Notes: a model not told the origin generated them from the sequence alone. A DNA stretch of 12,210 nucleotides from Nitrospinae bacterium RIFCSPLOWO2_12_39_16 (GCA_001805005.1 MHDO01000131.1:1-12210), one strand, 5' to 3'. Positions 1-6,848 are shown, counted from the first letter of the stretch. Program-made: numbers and translations.

Positions 1-2
1 GG

Positions 3-86
3 GAAGCAATGAAGAATATGGGGCCATTTTCTGCCTTTCTATTATTAACAGGGAAAGTTGATTCAGACTTTTCATCATGTCATTAA
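3..86 (+). CDS. Possible 3' end of an upstream gene, or short leader ORF
   Basis: A frame open from the left edge ends at TAA 84-86 and overlaps the first 10 bases of dsrN. Its last residues read ...GPFSAFLLLTGKVDSDF..., which I do not recognise. An internal ATG at 9-11 could instead make it a 25-residue leader peptide. dsrN has no clear Shine-Dalgarno site, so translational coupling through this overlap is plausible. An open run of 27 codons can also arise by chance, and a second frame is open to about position 60. Low confidence. Confidence 0.3.
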   Translation, partial: EAMKNMGPFSAFLLLTGKVDSDFSSCH

Positions 87-1480
87 GTATGTCTCCTAAT
101 AACAGTTTATCTGCTCAGCGAATAGTAATCTCTGCCCCCCATGGACGCTCAGGCAAAACAACTGTCAGTATTGGTTTGAGCTCCGCTTTGTCAAGGCGAG
201 GTTTAAGAGTTCAGCCCTTTAAAAAGGGTCCAGATTATATTGATACAAGTTGGCTTTCTTTTGCCACAAAAACCCAGAGCAGGAATCTTGACCTCTTCAT
301 GATGAGGGAAGATGGTGTTAAAAATTTATTCGGGATGGCAAGCCAGTATGCAGATATAAGTATTATTGAAGGGAATACAGGTCTTTATGACAGTGTGGAC
401 ATTGAAGGGAAAAACAGCACTGCAAATCTTGCAAGGGTTTTAGATGCCCCTGTTATATTGGTTGTAGATACAGCCAGGATGACACGGAGTATTGCCGCAC
501 TTGTAAATGGATATATGAATTTTGAGCCTGATATAAAAATATCTGGTGTTATCTTGAATAATGTATCGGGTTCGCGTCATGAGGCAAAATTAAGAGCTGC
601 ACTTGAACATTATAGTGCTGTGGAGGTGCTCGGCTCCATTCCGAGGAGTCCTTCGCTTGGGATACCTGAAAGGCATCTCGGACTTATCCCTCAAGGCGAA
701 AACTCAGAATTATTATCTGTAATTGAAAATATCGGCGATATTGTTGAGGTCAATGTAAATATTGACAGAATAATAGAAGTTTCAAAAAATGTGTCCAGCT
801 TTCAGCTTTCAGCTTTCAGCTTTCAGCCTGCCATATCTAAATCAGGAATAAAAATAGGTGTTGCAATGGATAGGGCATTCAGTTTTTACTACCCTGAAAA
901 TTTAGAAGCCTTAAAAAATACCGGTGCAGAGATAATCTTTTTTAATACACTTGAGGATAGATATTTACCCGATATAGATGCTTTATATATAGGTGGAGGT
1001 TTCCCAGAGGTCTTTATGGACGAGCTTGATGGTAACGAGTCCCTGAGGAGAGATATAAAAAATGCAGTTGAAAATCATATGCCTGTATATGCAGAATGTG
1101 GTGGACTTATGTATCTTTCGCGCAGTATTACATGGAGCGGCAAGACGAGAAAAATGGTTGGTGCTATCCCATGTGATACTGAAATGACAAAGAGACTTCA
1201 GGCGCATGGATATGTAATTTTACAGGATAAAGTCAGTGGTCTTGAGATAAGGGGGCATGAGTTTCATTATTCAAGAATCAGAAATCTTGGTGATGTAAAT
1301 TTTCTTTATAAGGTCATTCGTGGTAAGGGGATTGATGGACAGCATGATGGTATCGCATATAAAAATGTAATCGCCTCATACTCACATTTGCATACAATGG
1401 GAGCGCCGCAGTGGGCAGAGGATTTTATAGATAGAATTGTAAATCATAAACAGCGATACAGGTATAAGATGGCTGTTTAA
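77..1480 (+). CDS. dsrN: DsrN, cobyrinate a,c-diamide synthase-like siroheme amidase
   Basis: CobB/CbiA-family glutamine amidotransferase of 467 aa, the usual length. In dsr loci this protein is taken to amidate siroheme to the siro(heme)amide used by DsrAB, using ATP and glutamine in the cytoplasm. The N-terminal ATP-binding domain has a P-loop at residues 19-29 (SAPHGRSGKTT) and the family motif KKGPDYID at 49-56. The C-terminal class I glutaminase domain starts near 257, with GGGFPE at 306-311, the nucleophile Cys341 in AECGG, and a catalytic-type His in SHLH (about 437-439). The linker, residues 240-252, is encoded by a 7-bp tandem repeat. The start at 77 overlaps a possible upstream ORF and lacks a clear ribosome site; Met5 at 89 is an alternative. 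The stop at 1478-1480 leaves 32 bases before dsrE. Assignment as dsrN rather than cobB rests on the dsr neighbours. Confidence 0.93.
   Translation: MSLSMSPNNSLSAQRIVISAPHGRSGKTTVSIGLSSALSRRGLRVQPFKKGPDYIDTSWLSFATKTQSRNLDLFMMREDGVKNLFGMASQYADISIIEGNTGLYDSVDIEGKNSTANLARVLDAPVILVVDTARMTRSIAALVNGYMNFEPDIKISGVILNNVSGSRHEAKLRAALEHYSAVEVLGSIPRSPSLGIPERHLGLIPQGENSELLSVIENIGDIVEVNVNIDRIIEVSKNVSSFQLSAFSFQPAISKSGIKIGVAMDRAFSFYYPENLEALKNTGAEIIFFNTLEDRYLPDIDALYIGGGFPEVFMDELDGNESLRRDIKNAVENHMPVYAECGGLMYLSRSITWSGKTRKMVGAIPCDTEMTKRLQAHGYVILQDKVSGLEIRGHEFHYSRIRNLGDVNFLYKVIRGKGIDGQHDGIAYKNVIASYSHLHTMGAPQWAEDFIDRIVNHKQRYRYKMAV
796..827. repeat. 7-bp tandem repeat inside dsrN
   Basis: Four exact copies of CAGCTTT (796-802, 803-809, 810-816, 817-823) are followed by a partial CAGC. 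They encode the Ser/Phe/Gln-rich linker SSFQLSAFSFQPA between the ATPase and glutaminase domains of DsrN. Because the unit is 7 bp, gaining or losing a single copy would shift the frame of the glutaminase half. Confidence 0.95.
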
Positions 1481-1502
1481 TGCTTCAAAATATTGATAAT
1501 TC

Positions 1503-1508
1503 GGAGGG
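1503..1508 (+). promoter_or_regulatory. Ribosome binding site that sets the dsrE start
   Basis: GGAGGG lies 4 bases before ATG 1513. It decides in favour of 1513 over the in-frame ATG at 1480, which merely overlaps the dsrN stop codon and would add 11 residues not expected for the family. Confidence 0.85.
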
Positions 1509-1512
1509 TAAG

Positions 1513-1872
1513 ATGAAATTTGGGATATTGATTCAGGATGGGCCATATAATCACGAGGCTGCAGACAGTGCATACAATTTTATTCAGGCAGCACTTGAGA
1601 GGGGGCATACAATTCAGGGAATTTTTTTCTATAACGATGGTGTCATAAATGCCACAAAATTGATGGAGCCGCCTCAGGATGACAGGAATATAAGCAAGAG
1701 ATGGTCTGAGCTTGGTGCAAAGGGGATTGATATAATTGTATGTGTTGCTGCTGCAAAGCGGCGAGGGATTAATGAAAGTGTCCTGATTCCAAATGCCCGT
1801 ATCTCAGGCTTGGGACAGTTGACAGAGATTGCAATTGAATCGGACAGGCTGATTACATTTGGGAGCAGTTAA
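1513..1872 (+). CDS. dsrE: DsrE, sulfurtransferase subunit (TusD-like)
   Basis: Small cytoplasmic protein of 119 aa in the DsrE/TusD family, and the sulfur-accepting subunit of the DsrE2F2H2 heterohexamer. It opens with a beta strand and the MKFGILIQDGPY signature, and has a Rossmann-like alpha/beta layout. The active-site Cys is present at residue 77 (IIVCVAAAKRRG), matching the essential Cys78 of Allochromatium vinosum DsrE and E. coli TusD. This supports a catalytically competent sulfur relay to DsrC rather than an inactive paralogue. The start at 1513 is set by GGAGGG at 1503-1508; the longer reading from 1480 is less likely. It is followed by dsrF after a 60-base gap that holds one repeat arm. 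Confidence 0.93.
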   Translation: MKFGILIQDGPYNHEAADSAYNFIQAALERGHTIQGIFFYNDGVINATKLMEPPQDDRNISKRWSELGAKGIDIIVCVAAAKRRGINESVLIPNARISGLGQLTEIAIESDRLITFGSS

Positions 1873-1884
1873 TACTTAAAATTA

Positions 1885-1914
1885 ACCGCAGAGCACACAG
1901 AGTTCACAGAGAAA
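1885..1914. repeat. CACAGAG-type interspersed repeat, dsrE-dsrF gap
   Basis: A single arm of the interspersed family: ACCGCAGAG, then CACACAGAG, then TTCACAGAG. It fills half of the 60-base gap. No opposing arm is present here. Confidence 0.8.
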
Positions 1915-1932
1915 AATAAGAGAGGAATATTT

Positions 1933-2304
1933 ATGGGAGAAAATGAAAAGACTAAAATAATGTTTATAATGAGGAAGCCGCCTCATGGCTCAATATATGC
2001 CTACGAAGGGCTTGAGGCAATTTTGATAATGGGGGCGTATGAACAGGAGGTAAGTGTTGTTTTTATAGATGACGGCGTCTTTGCATTAAAGAAGGAGCAG
2101 GATACAAAACTCCTTGGGGTGAAAGAGTTCTCAAAGACATTTGCAGCCCTTGAGGATTATGATATTACCAATATTTATGCAGACAGGGAATCCCTTGAAT
2201 TGAGGGGATTGACTGTAGATGACCTTATTATTAAGCCGAGGGTACTTGAGGCAGAGGAGATAGCAAAGATAATGGAAGAACAGCATGTCCTATTGCCATT
2301 TTAA
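1933..2304 (+). CDS. dsrF: DsrF, sulfurtransferase subunit (TusC-like)
   Basis: Protein of 123 aa in the DsrE/DsrF (TusC) family. The family is recognised by the opening KIMFIMRKPPHGS, the following YEGLEAILIMGAYEQ helix, and VSVVFIDDGVFAL. The protein has no cysteine at all, in keeping with the known non-catalytic, structural role of the DsrF/TusC subunit in the EFH hexamer. AGAGGAA at 1921-1927 gives a fair ribosome site 5 bases from ATG 1933. It is the second gene of the dsrEFH set. An unusual GC-rich hairpin element separates it from dsrH. Confidence 0.92.
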   Translation: MGENEKTKIMFIMRKPPHGSIYAYEGLEAILIMGAYEQEVSVVFIDDGVFALKKEQDTKLLGVKEFSKTFAALEDYDITNIYADRESLELRGLTVDDLIIKPRVLEAEEIAKIMEEQHVLLPF

Positions 2305-2309
2305 TTCTC

Positions 2310-2404
2310 TCGGAGGGAAACTTCCAGTTTCCCTTCCGACGGTCGCTTCGCTCCCTGCCTCCCTTCGGCAGGGTCGTCTCGAAAACAGGCAAAGCCTGAT
2401 TTTC
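2310..2404. repeat. GC-rich triple-hairpin element between dsrF and dsrH
   Basis: Three successive inverted repeats lie back to back. The first pairs 2310-2322 with 2326-2339 (3-base loop, one bulge). The second pairs CCCTGCC 2353-2359 with GGCAGGG 2367-2373. The third pairs 2381-2390 with 2394-2404 around AAA (one bulge). Base composition is clearly more GC-rich than the neighbouring genes, and there is no coding signal. It looks like a REP/MITE-like palindromic unit or a structured RNA spacer. It sits inside an operon-like run of three genes whose products form one complex. Confidence 0.75.
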
Positions 2405-2430
2405 TCGGCATTATTTAGATAGGAGAAAAG

Positions 2431-2724
2431 ATGCTTCATACAATTAATAAATCGCCGTTTCTTTATCGTAATCTTGAAAGCTGTCTGAGGTTCGCAAAAA
2501 AAGGAGACCCCGTTATGCTGTATGAGGATGGTATTTATGCCGTTACAGCCGGCTCAAAGATTGAGTCAACAGTAATTGAAGCCTTAAAAAAGCATCCAAT
2601 TTATGCAATTGAGGCAGATGTGAAGGCGAGGGGTATTACAAATGTTATAGATGGGGTATATCTATGCGACTATCACTGTTTTGTTGCACTTGCAGAACAG
2701 CATAAGGTATATCCATGGTTTTAA
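2431..2724 (+). CDS. dsrH: DsrH, sulfurtransferase subunit (TusB-like)
   Basis: Protein of 97 aa of the DsrH/TusB family, the third partner of the DsrEFH hexamer. It begins with the family pattern MLHTINKSPF. The conserved cysteine is Cys18 (ESCLRF), matching Cys20 of A. vinosum DsrH, which is present in sulfur oxidisers and absent from many TusB proteins. It ends in the aromatic HKVYPWF typical of the family. AGGAGA at 2421-2426 is a good ribosome site for ATG 2431. With Cys77 of DsrE, this supports a working sulfur relay to DsrC. Confidence 0.93.
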   Translation: MLHTINKSPFLYRNLESCLRFAKKGDPVMLYEDGIYAVTAGSKIESTVIEALKKHPIYAIEADVKARGITNVIDGVYLCDYHCFVALAEQHKVYPWF

Positions 2725-2746
2725 AAATGCAGGGATAAGACTTTTT

Positions 2747-2829
2747 AGCCACAGACTAACACGGACTTAAAAACAAAATAAAAAGATTAAAGGTTTTTTA
2801 ATATTTTTAGTCTGTGTGAGTCAGTGGCT
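2747..2829. repeat. Inverted repeat of the CCACAGA family, dsrH-dsrM gap
   Basis: Two 21-base arms (2747-2767 and 2809-2829) are reverse complements with three mismatches. They flank an AT-rich 41-base centre. The right arm is followed directly by an 8-T tract. Confidence 0.88.
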
Positions 2830-2842
2830 GATTCTTTTTTTT
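2747..2842 (+). terminator. Possible intrinsic terminator between dsrH and dsrM
   Basis: The 21-bp imperfect stem is followed one short step later by T8 (2835-2842), the arrangement expected of a rho-independent terminator. The long loop makes it weaker than a textbook case. If active, it would split dsrNEFH from dsrMKJOP. No promoter could be identified with confidence in the 35 bases that remain before dsrM. Confidence 0.4.
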
Positions 2843-2877
2843 AATTTGTTCAGATTAGGGGATAAGGGTTAGAAAAA

Positions 2878-3894
2878 ATGGGAATATCATTTTCACTACT
2901 TGCAGTTACAGTTCTTATATTAATAGCCTATTCAGGGGTAAAGTTTGCAGGTCTACACTTTTTCTTTGGAGTTGTTATCCCATACATAGCAATTGCTACA
3001 TTTGTTATTGGAATTATCTATAGAGTTGTAAAGTGGGGGCTCTCGCCTGTCCCATTCTGCATACCCACAACATGCGGACAGCAGGAATCCCTCCCATGGA
3101 TTAAGCAGGACAAACTTGAAAATCCTTCAAATACACTCGGTGTTATCGGAAGGATGGCACTTGAGGTGCTTTTCTTTCGCTCCCTTTTCAGAAATTTAAA
3201 ATTTGAGGTTGATGTAGCAAATCCAACCGAAATGAAGGACGAAAGCAGGGTTATTTACAGTTCAGACAAATGGCTCTGGCTGTCAGGGCTTATATTTCAT
3301 TGGTCTTTTCTGATTATTATTGTAAGGCACTTGAGATTTTTTACAGAGCAAGTGCCATCATTAATGCGATTGCTTGAAAACTTAGATGGCTGGTTTCAGA
3401 TAGGTCTGCCGCATTTCTATGTAACTAATTTGGTTGTTTTGCTATCTGTTACCTACCTTTTTATCAGAAGAGTTATTATACCGCAGGTTCGTTATATATC
3501 GCTTGCTGCTGACTACTTCCCGCTCCTTTTAATACTGGGTATTGCGGTTACGGGTATTTTGATGCGGTATTTCAGCAGGGTGGATATTGTAGATGTGAAG
3601 ATTTTAACAATAGGGCTTGTTAGTTTTAGACCTGTTATCCCGGAAGGTTTGGGTATCATTTTTTACATCCATCTATTTCTTGTATGCACTCTCTTTATAT
3701 ATTTTCCATTCAGCAAACTCGTGCATATGGCAGGTGTATTCATGAGCCCGACGAGAAATCTTGCAAACAACAGCCGTATGCAGAGATATGTAAATCCGTG
3801 GAATTATGATGTGAAGATTCATACATATAGTGAATATGAGGAAGAATTCAGGGGAAAGATGAAGAAGGCAGGAATACCAGTGGAGAAGGGGTAA
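2878..3894 (+). CDS. dsrM: DsrM, membrane cytochrome b of the DsrMKJOP complex
   Basis: Integral membrane protein of 338 aa with a NarI-like domain, which exchanges electrons with the quinone pool and with DsrK. Six hydrophobic segments are visible, at about residues 5-27, 29-50, 133-150, 180-198, 213-230 and 259-278. Candidate heme b ligands are His141, His151, His265 and His283. The stretch PTTCGQQESLPWIK (63-76) in the first large loop is a DsrM signature. The C-terminal 50 residues are soluble. A ribosome site is weak: only AAGGG, near 2864, lies upstream of ATG 2878. dsrK follows after 24 bases, as is usual for the MK pair. Confidence 0.95.
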   Translation: MGISFSLLAVTVLILIAYSGVKFAGLHFFFGVVIPYIAIATFVIGIIYRVVKWGLSPVPFCIPTTCGQQESLPWIKQDKLENPSNTLGVIGRMALEVLFFRSLFRNLKFEVDVANPTEMKDESRVIYSSDKWLWLSGLIFHWSFLIIIVRHLRFFTEQVPSLMRLLENLDGWFQIGLPHFYVTNLVVLLSVTYLFIRRVIIPQVRYISLAADYFPLLLILGIAVTGILMRYFSRVDIVDVKILTIGLVSFRPVIPEGLGIIFYIHLFLVCTLFIYFPFSKLVHMAGVFMSPTRNLANNSRMQRYVNPWNYDVKIHTYSEYEEEFRGKMKKAGIPVEKG

Positions 3895-3900
3895 TTATTT

Positions 3901-3930
3901 AGCCACGAATTTACACGAATGGACACGAAA
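3901..3930. repeat. CCACGAA-type interspersed repeat covering the dsrK start
   Basis: The sequence reads AGCCACGAATTTACACGAAT and then GGACACGAAA. This is a variant of the interspersed repeat family seen in the other gaps. It runs through the ATG of dsrK at 3919 and supplies its first four codons. Confidence 0.8.
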
Positions 3931-5559
3931 AGAGCAGATAAGACTTTAAATATAGACTACAGATTTCCCAAAACAGGGTGGATGGATACACCTGTTGAGT
4001 TTAAACAGGGGATGTTCTGTCATGGCTCAAAGCCTAAAGACCTTGAGGCAGTCGGCTTTCCAAATCCGCGGGAGTGGTCATCAAAGGATAAAGACTGGAA
4101 GCTCCCTGCCAACTGGAAGGAGATAGTCCTTAATGGGATGAAGGAGAGGCTTGATAAATACCGCTCCTTCAAGCTCTTCATGGATATTTGTGTTAGATGC
4201 GGTGCCTGTGCTGACAAGTGCCATTTTTACATCGGGACAGGAGACCCGAAGAATATGCCGGTTTTGAGGGCGGAACTTTTAAGGTCAGTTTATAGAAGAT
4301 ATTTTACACTGTCAGGAAAATTATTTGGAAAGACTGCAGGTGCAAGGGAGCTTACAGAAGATGTAATAAAGGAGTGGTGGTATTATTTTTATCAGTGCAC
4401 CGAGTGCCGCAGATGCTCTGTATTCTGTCCTTACGGCATTGACACAGCGGAGATTACAATGATTGGAAGGGAGCTTTTGAACCTGCTTGGCCTAAACACA
4501 AACTGGATTGCAGGACCTGTGGCAAACTGTTATAAGAGAGGAAATCACCTCGGACTTGAGCCTCATACATACAAATCGCAGATTGAATTCCTTCTTGACG
4601 AGATAGATACTCTAACAGGTATTAAGATAGAGCCTACATTTAACAGAAAAGGTGCTGAGATAATCTTTATCGCCCCTTCAGGCGATGTGTTTGCCGACCC
4701 CGGCACATACACTGCGATGGGCTATCTGATGCTCTTCCATGAGCTTGGGCTTGACTATACATGGAGTACTTATGCATCTGAAGGCGGCAACTTCGGTTTT
4801 TTCACATCAAATGAGATGGGAAAGAGGCTAAATGCAAAGATATATGCAGAGGCGAAGAGGCTTGGAGTTAAGTGGATACTCGGCGGGGAGTGTGGTCATA
4901 TGTGGAGGGTAATCAATCAGTATATGGATACATGGAATGGTCCCGCAGATTTTCTTGAAGAACCTCTATCTCCAATAACAGGTACAAAGTTTAAAAATTC
5001 AAAAACTACAAAGTTTGTTCATATTGCTGAATTTACTGCAGACCTTATAAGGCACAATAAATTGAAACTTGATAAAAACCGTAATGACAATTTAAAGGTA
5101 ACATTCCATGACTCATGCAATACATCAAGGGGGATGGGGATTTTTGAAGAGCCTCGGTATATCATAAAAAATGTATGCAATTATTTTTATGAGATGCCAG
5201 AGGATACAACAAGGGAGAAGACATTCTGCTGCGGCAGCGGCTCAGGGCTTAATGCTACTGAGAATATGGAAATAAGGATGCAGGGAGGTTTCCCGAGGGC
5301 GAATGCAGTTAAATATGTGCGTGAGAAAAATGGTGTGAACATGCTTGCAAATATCTGTGCAATTGACAGGGCAGCATTCCCAGCACTTATGGATTACTGG
5401 GTTCCGGGTGTGGGTGTTACCGGGGTTCATGAGCTTGTTGCCAATGCCCTTGTGATGAATGGAGAAAAGGAGAGGACAACGAATCTGCGTAGCGAATCCT
5501 TGAAATTAGCCACAGAGAGCACAGAGGTCACAGAGAAAGACAAAAAACAAAGACACTGA
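3919..5559 (+). CDS. dsrK: DsrK, HdrD-like iron-sulfur subunit of DsrMKJOP
   Basis: Cytoplasm-facing catalytic subunit that acts on the DsrC thiol/disulfide or trisulfide and passes electrons to or from DsrM. The chain is 546 aa. Two [4Fe-4S] motifs are at C91-x2-C94-x2-C97-x3-C101 and C160-x2-C163-x2-C166-x3-C170. The HdrD-type CCG region for the special [4Fe-4S] centre has HDSC (Cys400), CCG (Cys437-438) and Cys480, with another conserved-looking Cys325 in GGECGH. The family motif YRFPKTGWMDTPVEFK at 14-29 needs a start upstream of Met22, so ATG 3919 is the only good choice. That ATG lies in a repeat and lacks a ribosome site. The last 17 or so residues (about 530-546) are encoded by another repeat copy and are not family sequence. 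Confidence 0.95.
   Translation: MDTKRADKTLNIDYRFPKTGWMDTPVEFKQGMFCHGSKPKDLEAVGFPNPREWSSKDKDWKLPANWKEIVLNGMKERLDKYRSFKLFMDICVRCGACADKCHFYIGTGDPKNMPVLRAELLRSVYRRYFTLSGKLFGKTAGARELTEDVIKEWWYYFYQCTECRRCSVFCPYGIDTAEITMIGRELLNLLGLNTNWIAGPVANCYKRGNHLGLEPHTYKSQIEFLLDEIDTLTGIKIEPTFNRKGAEIIFIAPSGDVFADPGTYTAMGYLMLFHELGLDYTWSTYASEGGNFGFFTSNEMGKRLNAKIYAEAKRLGVKWILGGECGHMWRVINQYMDTWNGPADFLEEPLSPITGTKFKNSKTTKFVHIAEFTADLIRHNKLKLDKNRNDNLKVTFHDSCNTSRGMGIFEEPRYIIKNVCNYFYEMPEDTTREKTFCCGSGSGLNATENMEIRMQGGFPRANAVKYVREKNGVNMLANICAIDRAAFPALMDYWVPGVGVTGVHELVANALVMNGEKERTTNLRSESLKLATESTEVTEKDKKQRH
5508..5538. repeat. CACAGAG repeat arm inside the dsrK 3' end
   Basis: Three CACAGAG-like units (AGCCACAGAG, AGCACAGAG, GTCACAGAG) lie within the dsrK reading frame and encode LATESTEVTEK. 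Arms of opposite orientation lie in the dsrK-dsrJ gap. Confidence 0.85.
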
Positions 5560-5582
5560 AAGACAAAGATAAATTATGATTG

Positions 5583-5658
5583 GCACAGAAAAAATCATAA
5601 CTAATCAGTGTCCATCTGTGTCAAAAAATTTAGTTTTTTTCTCTGTGTCCTCTGTGGC
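5583..5658. repeat. Repeat cluster in the dsrK-dsrJ gap
   Basis: This contains further family units: GGCACAGA at 5582-5589, CAGTGTCCATCTGTGTCA at 5606-5623, and CTCTGTGTCCTCTGTGGC at 5641-5658. The last is the opposite-strand partner of the arm at 5508-5538. Apart from these units the 110-base gap holds no recognisable promoter or gene. Confidence 0.75.
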
Positions 5659-5669
5659 AAAAAGTTTTT

Positions 5670-6059
5670 ATGTATAACGGTTCTAAAATAATTGTTGGTT
5701 TGATTGTATTTGCAGGAATTGTAACTTTCCCATTTATTTATAATCTTGGGAAGGTGAATGCAAAGCCGGAGCCAAAGATAGATACACCTGTAATACAGCA
5801 GTTGAAAGAAAAGAATTGTATTGAGTCAAAGGAATTTATGAAGGCTAATCATATGCAGTTATTGAACAAGTGGAGGGATATGGTTGTCAGGAATGGAAAA
5901 AGGGTTTATGTTAACAGCAAAGGGGAGAAATATGAAATAAGCCTTCAGAACACCTGTCTTAAGTGTCATTCTAATAAAAAGGAATTCTGTGATGAATGTC
6001 ATAACTATATGTCAGTCAAGACTCACTGTTGGAATTGCCATTTAGAATCTAAGGGTTAA
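5670..6059 (+). CDS. dsrJ: DsrJ, periplasmic triheme cytochrome c
   Basis: Small membrane-anchored c-type cytochrome of 129 aa, the periplasmic electron-transfer subunit of DsrMKJOP. An uncleaved-type signal anchor spans about residues 6-25. Three heme-binding motifs are present: CLKCH 96-100, CDECH 107-111 and CWNCH 120-124, the number expected for DsrJ. Cys50, in the sequence KEKNCIE, matches the position of the unusual Cys axial heme ligand described in A. vinosum DsrJ; Met57 and His61 are other ligand candidates. There is no Shine-Dalgarno site before ATG 5670, because the repeat cluster ends 12 bases upstream. The stop codon overlaps the first ATG of dsrO by one base (TAATG), implying coupling. 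Confidence 0.95.
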   Translation: MYNGSKIIVGLIVFAGIVTFPFIYNLGKVNAKPEPKIDTPVIQQLKEKNCIESKEFMKANHMQLLNKWRDMVVRNGKRVYVNSKGEKYEISLQNTCLKCHSNKKEFCDECHNYMSVKTHCWNCHLESKG

Positions 6060-6841
6060 TGGTTATGAGTTACGAGTCAAAAGCTAATAGAAGGCAGTTC
6101 TTAAAGATACTTGGATTTTCTACACTTTCAGGGCTTGGAAGTATTCCTGCTATTTGGGCATTGACTCCGCAATTCGCAATCCGCAATCTGCAATCGGAAA
6201 AGCGGTGGGCAATGGTGGTGGATATGAAGAAATTTAGGACAGAAGAGGATTATAAAAAGTGTATAGATGCCTGCCACACTATCCACAATGTCCCTGATTT
6301 TGGAAATCCGAAGGATGAAGTCAAATGGATATGGAAAATGCCTTATAGGAATACATTCCCTGAGCAGGAAGATGAATATATTAGTGATGGGGTGAAGCAG
6401 ATGCCTTTTATGGTCTTATGTAATCACTGTAAAAATCCTCCATGTGTAAGGGTATGCCCAACAAAGGCTACTTTTAAGAGGATAGATGGGATTGTTCAGA
6501 TGGACTATCACAGGTGTATCGGGTGCAGGTTCTGTATGGCGGCGTGCCCTTATGGCTCAAGGAGTTTTAACTTTAGAGAACCGAGACCTTTTATTAAGGA
6601 AAAAAATCCTGAATACCCGACAAGGACTAGAGGTGTTGTGGAGAAGTGCAATTTTTGTGAAGAGAGGCTATCAAAGGGACTGTCGCCAGCATGTGTAGAG
6701 GCGTGCAAGGATAATAAGGCTTTAATCTTCGGTGATTTGAATGACCCTGATTCAGAGGTAAGGAAGGTTTTGGAGTCAAATTATACAATTCGGAGAAAAC
6801 CTGAGCTTGGAACACAGCCGGGCGTTTATTACATCGTTTGA
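6059..6841 (+). CDS. dsrO: DsrO, periplasmic iron-sulfur protein with Tat signal
   Basis: Ferredoxin-type periplasmic subunit of DsrMKJOP, 260 aa, which links DsrJ to DsrP. The Tat signal NRRQFLKIL (10-18) is followed by a hydrophobic stretch to about residue 35. Four cysteine groups follow: C68/C72, C121-x2-C124-x4-C129-x3-C133, C153-x2-C156-x2-C159-x3-C163, and C197-x2-C200-x11-C212-x3-C216. This is the DMSO reductase subunit B / NrfC pattern. The stretch just after the signal peptide (residues 37-46) is encoded by a degenerate 7-bp tandem repeat. ATG 6059 overlaps the dsrJ stop; ATG 6065 (Met3) is equally plausible, since AAGGG lies at 6050-6054. Confidence 0.95.
   Translation: MVMSYESKANRRQFLKILGFSTLSGLGSIPAIWALTPQFAIRNLQSEKRWAMVVDMKKFRTEEDYKKCIDACHTIHNVPDFGNPKDEVKWIWKMPYRNTFPEQEDEYISDGVKQMPFMVLCNHCKNPPCVRVCPTKATFKRIDGIVQMDYHRCIGCRFCMAACPYGSRSFNFREPRPFIKEKNPEYPTRTRGVVEKCNFCEERLSKGLSPACVEACKDNKALIFGDLNDPDSEVRKVLESNYTIRRKPELGTQPGVYYIV
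6169..6196. repeat. Degenerate 7-bp tandem repeat inside dsrO
   Basis: Four units, GCAATTC, GCAATCC, GCAATCT and GCAATCG, differ only at the last two positions. They encode about ten residues directly after the Tat signal peptide. This is a second in-frame heptamer array in the locus, with a unit unrelated to that in dsrN. Confidence 0.92.
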
Positions 6842-6848
6842 GAATATC

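Noticed and set aside
983..1207. - strand open frame opposite dsrN, and similar short antisense frames opposite dsrK, dsrO, dsrP, dsrA and dsrB
   Set aside because: They sit inside strongly supported genes, have no ribosome sites, and show no recognisable motifs.
77..1480. Cobalamin biosynthesis gene cobB/cbiA
   Set aside because: The sequence family is the same, but there are no other cobalamin genes in the window and the gene leads a dsr cluster, so dsrN is preferred.
1480..1512. Extended N-terminus of DsrE overlapping the dsrN stop
   Set aside because: GGAGGG at 1503-1508 and the family opening MKFGILIQDG place the start at 1513.
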